Shown: positions 29,112 through 40,049 of the stretch, piece by piece
Layout of the letters: each line of letters begins with the position of its first letter
How positions within the stretch are numbered: position 1 is the stretch's first letter
Source of the DNA: Antilocapra americana
Taxonomy: Eukaryota > Chordata > Mammalia > Artiodactyla > Antilocapridae
Assembly: GCA_007570785.1 (NCBI GenBank)
Contig: ML660204.1
Location: 3,585,968-3,649,967 of the forward strand
DNA: 64,000 nt
Direction of reading: 5' to 3'
Made by a program: the position numbers and the translations under genes
Notes under the pieces: model-generated
Told to the model about the DNA's origin: nothing
Seen by the model: only the letters and a program-made list of their open reading frames with translations
Databases searched by the model: none

Positions 29112-29394
29112 TGTTAATAATACCAGGACTTCAGGGAAGTTTTACTTTTTTCTTAACACAATTCTATACGATTTGCAACTGAGCAAGAAAAATTGGAGAC
29201 CAAAGTTTGGCCTCTGGTTGATGTTACATTTGTGTGCGCGTACTCCAAATACTACCAGGGTGGGGTCATTTCAGTGCTCGTCGGCTTGCTTATATTGGTC
29301 TTCTGGGTGTCTCTGATGAGCCAGAGCTGGGTGGGGTCCCAGCTGTCCTTGCCCCCTCCCACCTCTTATCTAGGGTGACCCACTCAATCTTCTA
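29112..29394. other. Intergenic, nothing recognised
   Basis: Short AT-rich segment after the SINE; no gene seen. Confidence 0.45.
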
Positions 29395-29960
29395 AAAAGG
29401 TAACACAGAACATGCTGTTCCCTGGCATAGAAGCCTCTGTGGCTCCCCATTGCCCTGGAATAAAATCTCAGTTCTGTGTGTGCCATGGCTGAACTGGCCC
29501 TGCCACCTTGCCGATGCCTTTCTCACAAGCCACTCTCCCCCAGGGGTTCTGTCCCTCAGCCTTAGTTCAAAAGTCATCAGTCTTAGCTTAGATGTCACCG
29601 CTTCTCCCTACCTGCAGGGTGCCTTGCTAGACTTTCTTGTCGAAGCTGCTTCCCCACCCTACCCCCATCTTTGCTCTCTCTGACTTTTCTTTCCTTTTGG
29701 GGCAGCTGTCTCTCCTTGTGTTGCCATCACCCAGAACAAGAGCCTGGGTGTGGCCTCAGAGCATCTTAGGTAGGAATGGGTCCGGGCTGCCTCTTGCATC
29801 CTCCTTCTTTCTCCTTGGAGCTGACTGGGTCCTTTGGGCTGTGTTCTCCTGGCATCCTTCTCCTGCCTGACCCAAGGCCTCCCACCATTCCACCATCCCA
29901 GCTTACCAGCCTTCAGCACATCCAGGACGCCTGCCCCTGTTTGCTGAGGATCCGGCCTCT
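29395..29960 (+). repeat. L2-type LINE remnant
   Basis: Sense L2: 'gtggctccccattgccctgg', 'aataaaatctcagttctgtg', 'gccttagttcaaaagtcatc', 'agatgtcaccgcttctccct', 'gctgcttccccaccctaccc'. Confidence 0.75.
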
Positions 29961-30169
29961 GTCAGGTTGGTCTGCATGAGCTCATCTGGCCCAGGTGAAG
30001 AGTCTGCTTGGCTCCCATGGGTGGAGGATGAGGGACGGACTTTCAAAAAAGGCCACAATCCTGAGCCTGGAGCTGAGGTTTAAATTGGAGCCTCCAAGGT
30101 CACAGGGGATAGGGGGCAGGGGCAAGTGAGGCGGCCGTGTTCCTCCTTGTGGGGCAGGCTGGACAGAGA

Positions 30170-30345
30170 ATCCCGTACTTACTGAGCACCTAGCTTCTGC
30201 CAGGTGCTGTGCTTACTGCTTGGCTGTGTCACCTCACAAACTCCATGCAGCATGCATGCACATTGTTCCCATTTTATAGATGCAGAAACTGAAGTTCAAA
30301 GTAGTTAGGAAGCTGGCAGAGCTGGGGTCTGATGCCAAAGCCACC
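30170..30345 (-). repeat. MIR/L2-type repeat
   Basis: It shows 'cttactgagcacctagcttc', 'tgccaggtgctgtgcttact' and then reverse MIR 'cccattttatagatgcagaa'. An L2 end and a MIR core may be adjacent. Confidence 0.65.
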
Positions 30346-30721
30346 CCCTCAACCACTTCTCCACTGGAAGGAATGGCAATGTGAAATTCGGTGCAACCAT
30401 GAAGAACCATGAGGTAGAGGTACCTTTGTGACTTGGAGAGATGTTCATGGAGCACCACTGGAAGGAGCGCACCCACAGGCAGAAGCTTCTCTGACCCACA
30501 GTCCTATAGAGCAACAAGAGAACACGCGCTCCTCCCCTTCGCCACAGTCCCCACCAGTCCTGATCGGGCTTCTCACCAAGCTCTGGTGGGTGTTTTAGTT
30601 TGCAAGCTAGGAGCCATGGGAGGGAGTCAGCGGGGGAGAAAGGCAGGGACCACATCAGATACATGTCCGTTTTATCCACATCAGTGTCTAAGTGGAGGAC
30701 ATTCATGCAGTTAAGCCTTGA
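30346..30721. other. Intergenic, nothing recognised
   Basis: No gene or assignable repeat. Confidence 0.45.
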
Positions 30722-30835
30722 GGGTGGAGGGAGGGAGGGAGGGATGAATGAATGGAAGGAAGTATGGGCAGAGAGAGAGAGGGAAGGGAGGACTGGAGGA
30801 TGGAGGGATGCTGGAAGGATGCTGGTAGGTTAGGT
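30722..30835. repeat. Purine-rich GGGA/GGAT low-complexity tract
   Basis: Imperfect 4-bp units (ggga, gaat, ggat) and a short (ga)n run. Simple sequence with strong purine asymmetry. Confidence 0.85.
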
Positions 30836-30884
30836 AGACCGCCAGCCCCTATCCCCACTCCAGTGAAGTCAGTGCAAAGGTCCA

Positions 30885-31025
30885 GTGCAAGGGTTTGGAA
30901 TTAGCCAGTCATGAGTCTGAATTTGAGTTTCTTTCCTTACAAGCTGTGTGACCTTGGGTGAGTCACTCACCCTCTCTGATTCTCAGTTTCCTCATCCATG
31001 CCTCCTGGGATAACTGTGGAAAAAG
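30885..31025 (+). repeat. MIR SINE fragment
   Basis: Sense MIR: 'gagtctgaatttgagtttct', 'acaagctgtgtgaccttggg', 'tgagtcactcaccctctctg', 'attctcagtttcctcatcca'. One of the best preserved MIR copies here. Confidence 0.88.
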
Positions 31026-31734
31026 CAGGGAGGGCCAGGTTTGAGGGAGGAGCTTGAGGAGCGCCGGCCCTTTAGTACAGTCAGTGCTGTTGTCCTTAGT
31101 CCAAGGAAAACAGGTCAGCCCCTGGGGAAACTCAGCATTTTCTCCCCTTCCATTCTGAGGATCTCCGGATTTTGCTGGACCACTGCCAATACTGATAGCA
31201 CCCCTTGCTCTCTGGCTTTAACCAGACAGATATAGCCCACCAAAGGCACAAACAGTCTGCAGGGAACAGGTTCCTGGTGGCACCCACAGAACCTGGCTCC
31301 AGGGAAATTCCCCAAACTACACTGCATGAGCCCCACCGGGACCAGCTGAAGCTTGGTCTCTGGGAGAAGGGTCTGGGCATGGGTATTATTTAAAGAGCAT
31401 CATGATGATTTTAAAGTGAAGCTTGGCCTAAGAACCACCATGTTTAGTTCTATTTAATGTTTTTTATGTTTCCACCTGTCCATTTTTCCTGTTTATCCTC
31501 TCTCGTTTCTTCAGAGGTCCAAAAAGATTCTGTCCTCTGTAGGAGGAAGAATTCAATTTTTTTTCCTTTTTAGAGTTTTGATGGTTCAGCTTAAAAAATA
31601 TTTTTTGTGAATCCCCTTGGAGTATAGCTGGTGAGAGCAGGGGAGCCCCCCATCCACTTTCTTTATGTGGCTCTGAGACCTTCTGTGAATATAGCGTGGG
31701 GTTTTTATTACAATTTAGACTGGTTTAAAAGACT
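31026..31734. other. Intergenic, nothing recognised
   Basis: Passes from GC-rich to AT-rich; no gene recognised. Confidence 0.45.
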
Positions 31735-31853
31735 AACACTAAATGTAATCAAAGAAAAAAAGTGAGATGCCACTTCACAGCCCCTATGGTGGCTGGAAGG
31801 AAAGGGCAGGCAAGAACCCGTGTTGGTAGAGTGGGAGGAAATGGGACTCTCTG

Positions 31854-32045
31854 GGCTTCTCTTGTGGCTCAGCTGGTAAAGAATCTTCCTGTAATGCAGG
31901 TAGACCTGGGTTCTATCCCTGGGATGGGAAGATCCCCTGGAGAAGGGAACGGCTACCCACTCTAGTATTTTTGGCCTGGAGAATTCCATGGACTGTATAG
32001 TCCATGGGGTCGCAAAGAGTCAGACACGACTGAGCGACTTTCACC
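31854..32045 (+). mobile_element. Bov-tA SINE nested in old L1
   Basis: Sense SINE from 'gggcttctcttgtggctcag' through 'ctgtaatgcaggtagacc', 'gaagatcccctggagaaggg' to 'gtcagacacgactgagcgac'. Confidence 0.93.
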
Positions 32046-32111
32046 CTGCTGGCGGGAATATGAACAGAAGATTGTCCAGCTGTTTTCAAATGTTTAAATG
32101 TAGAGTTACCA

Positions 32112-32333
32112 TGGGGCTTCCCTGGTGGCTCAGTGGTAAAGAATCTGCCTGCTAAGCAGGAGACCCGAGTTCGATCGCTGGGTCAGGAAGATCCCCTGTA
32201 GAAGGAAATGGCAACCCACTCCAGTATTCTTGCCTGGGAAACTGAAAAATCCCATGGACAGAGGAGCAGGCCAGGCTGTAGTCCATGGGGTCGCAAAGAG
32301 TCGGACACGACTTGGTGACTAAACAGCAGCAGC
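32112..32333 (+). mobile_element. Bov-tA SINE nested in old L1
   Basis: Sense SINE from 'ggggcttccctggtggctca' to 'gtcggacacgacttggtgac' with an AGC-rich tail. It interrupts the L1 sequence 'gagttaccat|', which resumes after 'cagtgaccat', an imperfect target duplication. Confidence 0.93.
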
Positions 32334-32552
32334 AGCGACAGTGACCATATAACCCATAAATTGCACACCTGGGTGTATACCAAGACAAATAAAAAACACA
32401 CAGGCCTTGTCCATGAACATTCTAGCAGGCCTATTCACAATAGGCCCAAAGTGGAGATGAGCTCAGTGTTCACCACTGAAAAATGGGTCAACGAAATAGA
32501 GTATCCTATGCCAAGAATATTATTTTCTATAAAAGGGAATGAAACTTCCTTT

Positions 32553-33120
32553 TTAAAATTTTTATTGGCGTATAGTTGATTTACAATGTTATGTTAGTTT
32601 CTGCGGTCCAGCAAAGTGAATCAGTTGCACATATACATATATCCCCTCTTTTTTAGGTTCTATTCCCATATAGGTCATTACAGAGTACTGAGTAGAGTTC
32701 CCTGTGCTACACAGTAGGTCTTCACTAGTTATCTACTTGATATATAGTAGTGTGTATATGGAGAAGGCAATGAATGGCACCCCACTCCAGTCCTCTCGCC
32801 TGGAAAACCCCATGGACAGAGGAGCCTGGCAGGCTGCAGTCCATGGGGTCGCGAAGAGTCGGACACGACTGAGCGACTTCACTTTCACTTTTCACTTTCA
32901 TGCATTGGAGAAGGAAATGGCACCCCACTCCAGCGTTCTTGCCTGGAGAATCCCAGGGACGGGGGAGCCTGGTGGGCTGCCGTCTATGGGGTCGCACAGA
33001 GTCGGACACGACTGATGTGACTTAGCAGCAGCAGCAGCAGTGTGTATATGTCAATCCCAGCCTCCCAATTTATCCCTCCCCCCTTTTCCCCTTTTGGTAA
33101 TCACATGTTTGTTTTATATA
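32553..33120 (-). repeat. Antisense L1 3' fragment inserted in the old L1
   Basis: It reads 'aaatttttattggcgtatag', 'ttgatttacaatgttatgtt', 'attacagagtactgagtaga', 'gttccctgtgctacacagta', 'ggtcttcactagttatctac', and after the Bov-A2 insert 'tcaatcccagcctcccaatt'. This is the artiodactyl L1 3' end in reverse. The outer L1 resumes near 33122. Confidence 0.85.
32761..33038 (+). mobile_element. Bov-A2 SINE (dimer) with 12-bp target-site duplication
   Basis: Two related Bov-A monomers sit head to tail. Each starts 'gagaaggcaatg/gagaaggaaatg' and includes 'caccccactccag', 'ggagcctgg...gggctgc' and 'gagtcggacacgactga'. They are joined by 'cactttcacttttcacttt' and end in (AGC)n. Identical agtgtgtatatg copies at 32749-32760 and 33039-33050 flank it. 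Bov-A2 is restricted to pecoran ruminants. Confidence 0.95.
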
Positions 33121-33320
33121 CATGAAATTCTGATATATGCTACAGCACAGTGAACCTTGAAAACAGGATGATAGCTGGCAGAAACCAGTCACAAAAGACC
33201 ACATCTCCATGGTTTCATTCATATGACATATGATTCCATTTGTATGATATGTCCAGAATAGGCAAATCCATAGAGATAGTAACTTAGTGGTTGCAGGGGC
33301 TGGGGGGCCAGGGGGTGGCC

Positions 33321-34079
33321 TGCCACATTCCAGGCCTACCTCACCAGGCAGGTCTTACGAAACCAGCAAAGCAGTGGCTCTGAAAATATGAGAAAAGATG
33401 ATGAAAGAGTATTCCAAAAGAGCCACAGAAGTCACCATGGGAAAAAGCAGAGCTCTGGGCCCTTCCCACACTTATTTATTGCTGAATATCACTTCTGTTT
33501 TGGATGATGCATGTGGTGGGTTTCCAACCCTTCTTGATGTTTGTTCCCCAGGCGTCTGCTTGGCTAGAAACATGGGGTTGAGGCTGCGACCATGAGCTCA
33601 GTCCCTGTGCTGGGCTGCGTCTCCACGTCACAAGGGGAGGGGAAGCTCTGGACTTAGCCAAGCTGGGAAGGGAACCCAGACCTCTCCGAGGCCTTCACCC
33701 ACTCTCGCCTGGCCTTGGGCCTCCATCACTATAGTCTGTGGTGGACGTGGGGCATCGTGTGTAACCCATGGGGTGGGAGGCTCCATTGAAAGGGGCGTTC
33801 ATGGAATTAATGGTTTGAGGAGTGCTGTCTGGTGAATATGGATTTTACTTTTTACTCTATACATATTTCTGTTTGAATGTGATGCTGCAGAGGTGTATTG
33901 CTTCTGTGATTATAAAAAACAAAAGAGTAGAAAGAAATGCAACCTCAGAGTAAAACATTGGAATGTTACAGAGTTCTGAAAAGTGCAAAAGGAGAGACCC
34001 TCTAATTCCAGATAACATTTGTGCTCGTTGCTCCAGATTTCTCAGCAACAAGGCAGTGACAGTGACATAGTTATGACCA
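33321..34079. other. Intergenic, nothing recognised
   Basis: No gene. Some AT-rich sequence near 33850-33990; no repeat family assigned. Confidence 0.45.
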
Positions 34080-34648
34080 ACAGCTTGCGTGCTCAGTCGT
34101 GTCCAACTCTTTGTGACCCCATGGACTGCAGGACTCTAGGCTTCCCTGTCTTTCACCATCTCCCAGAGTTTGCTCAAACTCATGTCCATTGTGTCGGTGA
34201 TGCCATCCAACCATCTCATCCCCTGTCACCCCCTTCTCCTCATGCCCTCAGTCTTTCTCAGCATCAGAGTCTTTTCCAATGGGTCGGCTCTTCACATCAG
34301 GTGACCAAAGTACTGGGGCTTCAGCTTTAGCATCAGTCCTTCCAGTGAATATTCAGGGTTGATTTCCTTTAGGATTGATTGGTTTCATCTTCTTGCTATT
34401 TAAGGGACTCTGAAGAGTCTTCTTCAGCATCATAGTTCGAAAGCATCGATTCTTTGGCACTCAGTCTTCTTTATGGTCCAACTCTCACACCCATACATAA
34501 TGAGTGAAAAAACCGTAGTTTCAACTAAACATTTTGTTGGCAAAGTGATGTTGCTGCTTTTTAATATATTGTCTAGGTTTGTCACAGCTTTTCTTCCAAG
34601 GAGCAAGCATCTTTTCATTTCATGACTACAGTCACCATTTGCACTGAT
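34080..34648 (-). repeat. BovB LINE 3' half, antisense
   Basis: Reverse BovB from 'gtgctcagtcgtgtccaact' through 'caccatctcccagagtttgc', 'gtgaatattcagggttgatt', 'gaagagtcttcttcagcat', 'tttatggtccaactctcaca' and 'ttcttccaaggagcaagcat' to 'catgactacagtcaccattt'. It is cut off upstream of the reverse-transcriptase core and continues directly into SINE sequence. Confidence 0.93.
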
Positions 34649-34760
34649 ACTGGAGTGGGTTGCCATTTCCTATTCCAGAGGATATTCCTGATCCAGGGAT
34701 TGAACACACATCTCTTGCTTGGCAGGCGAATTCTTTACCACTGAGCCACCTGGGAACACC
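34649..34760 (-). mobile_element. Bov-tA SINE 5' half fused to BovB
   Basis: Antisense SINE head: 'actggagtgggttgccattt', 'ttcctgatccagggattgaa', 'ttctttaccactgagccacc'. The SINE's Bov-A tail half is missing; in its place the sequence is BovB, so the two together look like a chimeric retroposon. Confidence 0.8.
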
Positions 34761-34856
34761 TTTAATTGATGCCTCATTCACTATTTTTAAATGTGCGTGT
34801 CGACTCACCTTCATAGCTCTCAGCCCACTCATTGTTACTGCATTCAGTGAACTCTG

Positions 34857-35030
34857 CTAACATGTATTAGCACCTACTATGTGCAGAGTTTGGTTCCAGG
34901 CCCTGCAGAGACAGCCTGGAACAAAGCAGAAAGATCCCGGTCCTCCTAGGGCTTTCAGTTTCCTGGGAGAGATGAACAAAAAAACAGGGAAACCATTAAC
35001 TAAGATCATTACAGAATCAGTGGGAGCTGG
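34857..35030 (-). repeat. L2-type LINE 3'-end remnant
   Basis: Reverse L2: 'tattagcacctactatgtgc', 'gttccaggccctgcagagac', 'gcctggaacaaagcagaaag', 'atcccggtcctcctagggct'. Confidence 0.7.
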
Positions 35031-35049
35031 GGAGGAAGTTATCAGGTGG

Positions 35050-35345
35050 TCACAGGGCCTTTGTGCTTCGCACTGCCTGGGGTGCTGTTCCTGCAGAGAC
35101 CATCCTTGGCCAGCTCCTGCCACCCTCCCTCATTCTGTACTCTGCTTGCCTGCCTCCTCGGGAGCACTTACCAGGGTTTGTACTTCTCAGTACACTTTGT
35201 TTGCTCACTTAATATCTGTCTCCCATCCTGTACTATAAGTTGGGAGGGGCAGGAGCAGGCCAGAGCCTTCATGGTGGTACCCAGCCCCAGCACCCAGTGC
35301 CAGGCACATAGAAGGGGCTTATAATACTTGCTGGACATATGAATT
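35050..35345 (+). repeat. L2-type LINE 3'-end remnant
   Basis: Sense L2: 'gggcctttgtgcttcgcact', 'gcctggggtgctgttcctgc', 'agtgccaggcacatagaagg', 'ggcttataatacttgctgga'. With the preceding antisense piece it forms a tail-to-tail L2 pair. Confidence 0.7.
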
Positions 35346-36084
35346 CTAAATAATTTTAAGTGACCTTCCGAGTCAAGGAGAGCCCATTTGAGGCAGAGGC
35401 CATCTTTAGGAGAGGATGGATGGGGGCATGGGTACCCTGGCTGTGGGCTGCAGATCCAGCCAGGATCCGACCTGAGAAGGGCCAGCAGGGGTCCAGGTTC
35501 TAGGAGAGAAGGGACCACCTCCTCTGGGTGCAGGGAAAAGTGGATGAGCAGGAGTGAGCGCTCCTTTGGGGAAGGAGCAAGGATTGCCCGTGGGAGTGTG
35601 GTATGTGGCTGCCTCCCAAGGGCTCCTCCTGGGACTGCTTAGATCTCCTCCCAGGGCCGCACAATTCAGTTTTGACCATATTTGCCTCAGAGCCAAGTGG
35701 CCACCCTGTGGGGCTGGGGTATAAATATCAGTTTATTTACTCTGTGTCCCAGTCAAGCATGCTACTGAGGAACGCAAGGCTTCCCTGCTGGCTAGCCTGA
35801 GAGGTTGGAAACGGCGCCCCCGGGGCAGGAGTCATCTGGAGGTTCTGAGTCACGTTCACCCGGCCGGCTAGGAGCTCCTCTGCCCAGGCCACCCTACGCG
35901 GTGCCTGGTGCACTTTTCTCCAGAAAGTGAAACAGCAAATTCTCTGTGCACTCTGACCTCCTGCCCCCCCTTGTGCAGAGGGGCTTCACTGTGGTCATTA
36001 ACCCCCTCCCTTGCCCAGATTTCTCCTTGGGGAACCAGTCCTTCCCCACATCTGTCTTTCAGTCTCCGTGGCTCCAACTCCCAG
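35346..36084. other. Intergenic, nothing recognised
   Basis: GC-rich stretch with no coding exon or clear repeat. Confidence 0.45.
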
Positions 36085-36434
36085 CCCTGACCCTCTTAGG
36101 GTGGGTATGTGACCCAGACCTGGCCAAAAAGAACACTGCATGACACTAGCCTTAGAGACTAACTCAGGAGTGGGCACATGGTCTGCTCATGGGCAATGAG
36201 AGATGGTGAGATTTACAGTGGGAGAGCTGGGAGAAGCAGGCCTCCTCTCCTGTGGATTTAACCTGGGGGTGGGAGCTTTGGAGCTGCCAGGGTGACCCAT
36301 GCGTGTAGCATGAACCAGCTTAGGAGGAAGCAGAGACATTGAATCTTGAGGACAGTATTTAAACTGCTGGATCCAGTCATTCCTGAAGTCAGGGTGAGAA
36401 AGCCTGTCAATTCTCTTTTTTCATTAAACCAGGG
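36085..36434 (+). repeat. Ancient LTR-like repeat, copy 2
   Basis: It shares 'gggtgggtatgtgacccaga', 'gggcaatgagag' and the 'ctggatccagtcattcctga' segment with the copy at 26290-26700. Heavily diverged. Family uncertain; probably ERVL-MaLR. Confidence 0.45.
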
Positions 36435-37080
36435 GGTTAGTTTTCTATCAAGTCATCACAAACTTAGTGGCCTAAAACATCACATAACAGATAATTATGT
36501 CCTACTTTTTGTGGTTCAGAGCTCCAGATACAGCGTGATCCAGACAGGTCCTCAGCTTAGGATGACGAAGTCAAGGTGTCTGCAGAGCTGATCCTTATGG
36601 GAGAGTCTGGAAAGAATCCTCTTCCAGTCTCATTCAGATAGCTGGCTAAACTCAGTTCCTTGTGTCTATGGGACTGTGGTCCTCATTTCCTGCTGGCAGA
36701 CAGCGGGGGTGGGTTTTTTTTGTTAGAGGCTGCCCACATTCCTTCTTTTGTTTCCCACGTGGCTCCCTTTGGCAACAGTACAACCATGGATCAAGTCCCT
36801 TTTTTGTTCAAATCTTTTCAGCTTCCTCTTCAGCTGCCCCTCTCTACCTCCTGCTGAAGAAAGCTCTCTGCTTTTAATGACTCATGTGTTAGTCTAAACC
36901 CACCTGGGTAATCTAGGATACTCTCCCTCTTTGAAGATCCATAACCTTAATCCCATCTGCAAAGTCCCTTTTGCCATGTAACCAAATATATTCAAACTTC
37001 ATATAGTCACAGGTTCCCAGGATCGGGACACAATGTCTAGGAGGGAGGGGCATTATTCTGCCCACCGAGCAGTCTGACTT
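36435..37080 (-). repeat. MLT1-type LTR remnant (ERVL-MaLR), antisense
   Basis: Reverse MLT1 order: 'catcacaaacttagtggcct', 'aaaacatcacataac', 'agtcaaggtgtctgcagagc', 'gaggctgcccacattccttc', 'acctgggtaatctaggatac', 'taatcccatctgcaaagtcc' and 'cattattctgcccacc'. Nearly full-length LTR, non-coding. Confidence 0.85.
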
Positions 37081-37951
37081 GGGTTTTCTGTCATTTGCAA
37101 AGGAAAGGATCTTGATTGATTACTCACCTTCTGGGGAGTGATTAGTTGGACATGATTGACTCATGCAGCTGAATTTCTGGCTTCAGGAATGGCTGGATCC
37201 AGCAGTTCAAGTACTGTGATAGGGATCCAACTTTCTCAGCCTATGTTGGTTTCATGCTCAGAATCCATGGCCCTTGGCTCCTACCCTCTGGGTTATTGCA
37301 AAGGAAAGAAAATGTGTCTCCTTCCTGCTGGTCCCTAACCTTAGCCAAGCCTATCACAAAGTCATCCTCCTTTATCTTGAAGGGCAGTCTCATTGTTTGT
37401 TCTAAAATTCCCCACCTTGGTTAGATTCAGGCTCTCTCTTTGATGAGCCTCAGAACCATTGAATATTTTCCCCCAGGTGACAGGACATTGTGCCCCAAAG
37501 AGTCTCCTTTTGTCCCTTTTACAGATGCACAACCTTCTCTCTGCAGCAGTAAAAACAGGTGCTTATGCCGAGACAGGAGCATAAGCAAAAAAAAAAAAAA
37601 ATCACTGGGTTACAATTTTATGAAGGAAGCAAGGTGAGGTACTGGAGAAGAACCAGGAGGGCCCAGGTGAGAGGGCGGTGGAGCAAAAGCCACTGGAGAA
37701 AAGTCACGGAAGGAGGCAAGAGGCTAGAGTGTTCCAAGGGAGTCACAGCCTGTGAGAACAACCTCAGGTTGGATGCACCCAACCAGGTTGAAGAACTGCG
37801 GCAGGTCAGGGGGGCAAGAGTGTGATCCGGGGGGTGGTTGAGGTTGGCAGAATGGATAGGAAAATGGAGGGGGATGAATGCATTAACCTACCTCTACTTC
37901 CTGAGAAAAAGAAACTGGCTTGGCTTTGGACTAGCAGCTTCCTGGAGGGTT
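37081..37951. other. Intergenic, nothing recognised
   Basis: No gene. Contains a 15-A run at 37587-37601, perhaps the tail of an unrecognised retroposon. Confidence 0.45.
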
Positions 37952-37998
37952 GGGAGCACGAGGCCTGACTGGGAGCACGAGGCCTGACTGGGAGCACT
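37952..37998. repeat. 19-bp tandem repeat, ~2.5 copies
   Basis: gggagcacgaggcctgact at 37952-37970 repeats exactly at 37971-37989, followed by a partial copy gggagcact. Confidence 0.9.
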
Positions 37999-38379
37999 CC
38001 CTGGCATCTCCCTCCCCTCCCCCCAGCACAAACACACTTGCAGTAACCGAGCCTGAGACCGTCCCCAGCACAACTTCCGCGCCTGCTTCCGCCTGGCCTC
38101 TCAGAATAGCATTTGGCACCTCATTGAGGTTTCCACCTGCCACCTCTAGCCCTGCAGGCTGTCTTCACCCGCCCTTTCTCTCTGAAGAGGAGGGGAAGCC
38201 CTATTGTTCCTCCGGTGGTTGGCTCTGTGAGAAAGGGGAGCAGACAGGTCCCTGAGGGGTGTGCCCATCACCCCACCCCCTCTGCCCCCAGCTCGTAGTT
38301 TCTCCCGCCTCCAGCTGTCAGCAGTCACCTTACTGCTCCTAACAGCGGTGGCATTTCTATACAGGATAATTGTCCATCT
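37999..38379. other. Intergenic, nothing recognised
   Basis: GC-rich, moderately CpG-bearing near 38045-38100; no gene recognised. Confidence 0.4.
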
Positions 38380-38790
38380 TCAATAAAGAAGGCAGAGCGC
38401 TGAAGGATTGATGTGTTTGAACTGTGGGGCTGGGGAAGACTCTTGAGAGTCCCTTGGACAGCAAGGAGATCAAACCAGTCAATCCTAAAGGAAATCAACC
38501 CAGAATATTCACTGGAAGGACTGATGCTGAAGCTGAAACTCAAATACTTTGGCCACCTGATACGAAGATCCAACTCAATGGAAAAGACGGATGCTGGGAA
38601 AGATTGCAGGCAGAAGAAGAAGGGGACGACATAGAATGAGATGGCTGGGTGGCATCACCGATTCAGTGGACGTGACCTTGGGCAACTCCAAGAGATGGTG
38701 AGAGACAGGGAGGCCTCTGTCTCTGGCATGCTGCAGTCCAGGGGGTCACAAAGAGTCGTACACAGCGTGGCAGCTGAACAACAACAACAG
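38380..38790 (+). repeat. BovB LINE 3' fragment
   Basis: Sense BovB: 'gactcttgagagtcccttgg', 'acagcaaggagatcaaacca', 'actttggccacctgatacga', 'gatggctgggtggcatcacc', 'ggcatgctgcagtccagggg', ending 'gctgaacaacaacaacag'. Confidence 0.92.
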
Positions 38791-39754
38791 TTTTTCACTA
38801 AGGTATTGACTGGGCATTAGGGGAGGGTTGTGGGATGGGAAAGTCCCTCCCAGCCCATCTCCCACCTGGTTCTCTTCCCTCCAGGCGTCCAAGGCCTTCC
38901 GCTTCAGAACACTACACCGTGAGCTTCCCTCTGTTCCTTCCAAATCAGCATGCGCCATTCACTCTGTCAGGCTCCCTTGCCTCCAAAACATCTTGCAGAT
39001 TCCCCACCGATCTCACATGGAACTTGTTCTCACCTGATTGTCAGCTGTGTAATATTCCAAGGGGGGGAAGGTGTGCTCTACTGCCCGTCCCCTGGAATGG
39101 AGGCAGATGTCATGTCCAGCCTTCTGCGAATTCAGGCAAAGGCAGAAGGATCGCCTTGAACAGAGTTGCTGCCGCACCTGCCCTTGCCCAATCCGTGTGC
39201 ACCGGCTGTGTGCCAGACTTTCGCCTGCAGATTTTCTCAGCCCCGCCCGGAGGTCACATAAGAGGAGGTAACTGTTTGGGGCCACAATTTTTCAGTGGCC
39301 CAGTTGGAACTTGGCCCCTGAAACAGTGTCACTGTTATTTCTGGGGCATCTCCAGAGGACTCCATGTGCCCCAAACTGAGCTTGGAGATCATCTCAGGGT
39401 CTTCTCATTCTTCTTTTCCCGCTTTGTTCTTGCCATGCCTGCTGCCCGCCGCCTGCCCCCTCCCCCACATCCCAGAAGAAGGCTGTCTGGTGCCCCCGTC
39501 CCCAGACACTGTTGCCAGGCCCAGCACCCTGCCTGAAGAGCTCTGGCCTGTGAGCTGACCTAGTGCCCTGGGGTGGGAGCTCTGTTACAGCTCCACCAGC
39601 ACCAACCCCTTCTCCCAAAGAAATAAATACATTCTTTCTCCATTTACTTATTGAACGGTTACCAAATATAAGATCCTAATGGGGAAGACAGAAAATTCAA
39701 AAGTCATCACTGGCATGGATTATTGAATTTCAGTCTGATAAACATTACTGGGAC
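38791..39754. other. Intergenic, no supported gene
   Basis: An open frame of 233 codons (38835-39536, +) crosses here but has no recognisable family. See the rejected list. No clear repeat. Confidence 0.4.
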
Positions 39755-40037
39755 ATGCCAAGCCCTCCTAGGCATTCCTCTGCCTCAGGGCCTTTGCACA
39801 TGCCCTTCCCTTTACCTAGACCACTCGTCTTCCAGGTATCAATATACTCACCTTTTACCTTGCTGCATTTAAAAATCACAGCCCCCACCCCGACTATGCT
39901 TCCTGTCCCTTTCCTGTCCATTTTTCTTTGTAGAATTTATTACACCTCAAACCTACAATTACCTTGTGTACCTCTTACTGTTCTTATCTGCCTTGTTCAC
40001 TGCTCTATCCCTGTGCCTATAAGAGAGCCTGATACAT
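39755..40037 (+). repeat. L2-type LINE 3'-end remnant
   Basis: Sense L2: 'cctctgcctcagggcctttg', 'cacatgcccttccctttacc', 'ttgttcactgctctatccct', 'gtgcctataagagagcctga'. The L2 tail was the target of the SINE that follows. Confidence 0.8.
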
Positions 40038-40049
40038 TAAATGTTTAAT

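Larger units (their letters stand above)
31735..33320 (+). repeat. Old L1 ORF2 3'-region remnant split by several insertions
   Basis: Sense L1 pieces appear in order: 'gtgagatgccacttcacagc' (31762), 'gctggcgggaatatgaacag' (32048), 'gtagagttaccat' (32099), 'cataacccataaattgcaca' (32347), 'tattcacaataggcccaaag' (32432), 'gtgaaccttgaaaac' (33150) and 'accagtcacaaaagaccaca' (33184). Two Bov-tA SINEs and an antisense L1 lie between the pieces. Coding capacity is destroyed. Confidence 0.85.

Noticed and set aside
38835..39536. Longest open frame outside repeats (233 codons, +)
   Set aside because: It has no recognisable domain, no promoter or poly(A) context and biased low-complexity Pro/Ser/Leu composition. 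A lone frame of this size is expected by chance in 64 kb of GC-rich DNA.
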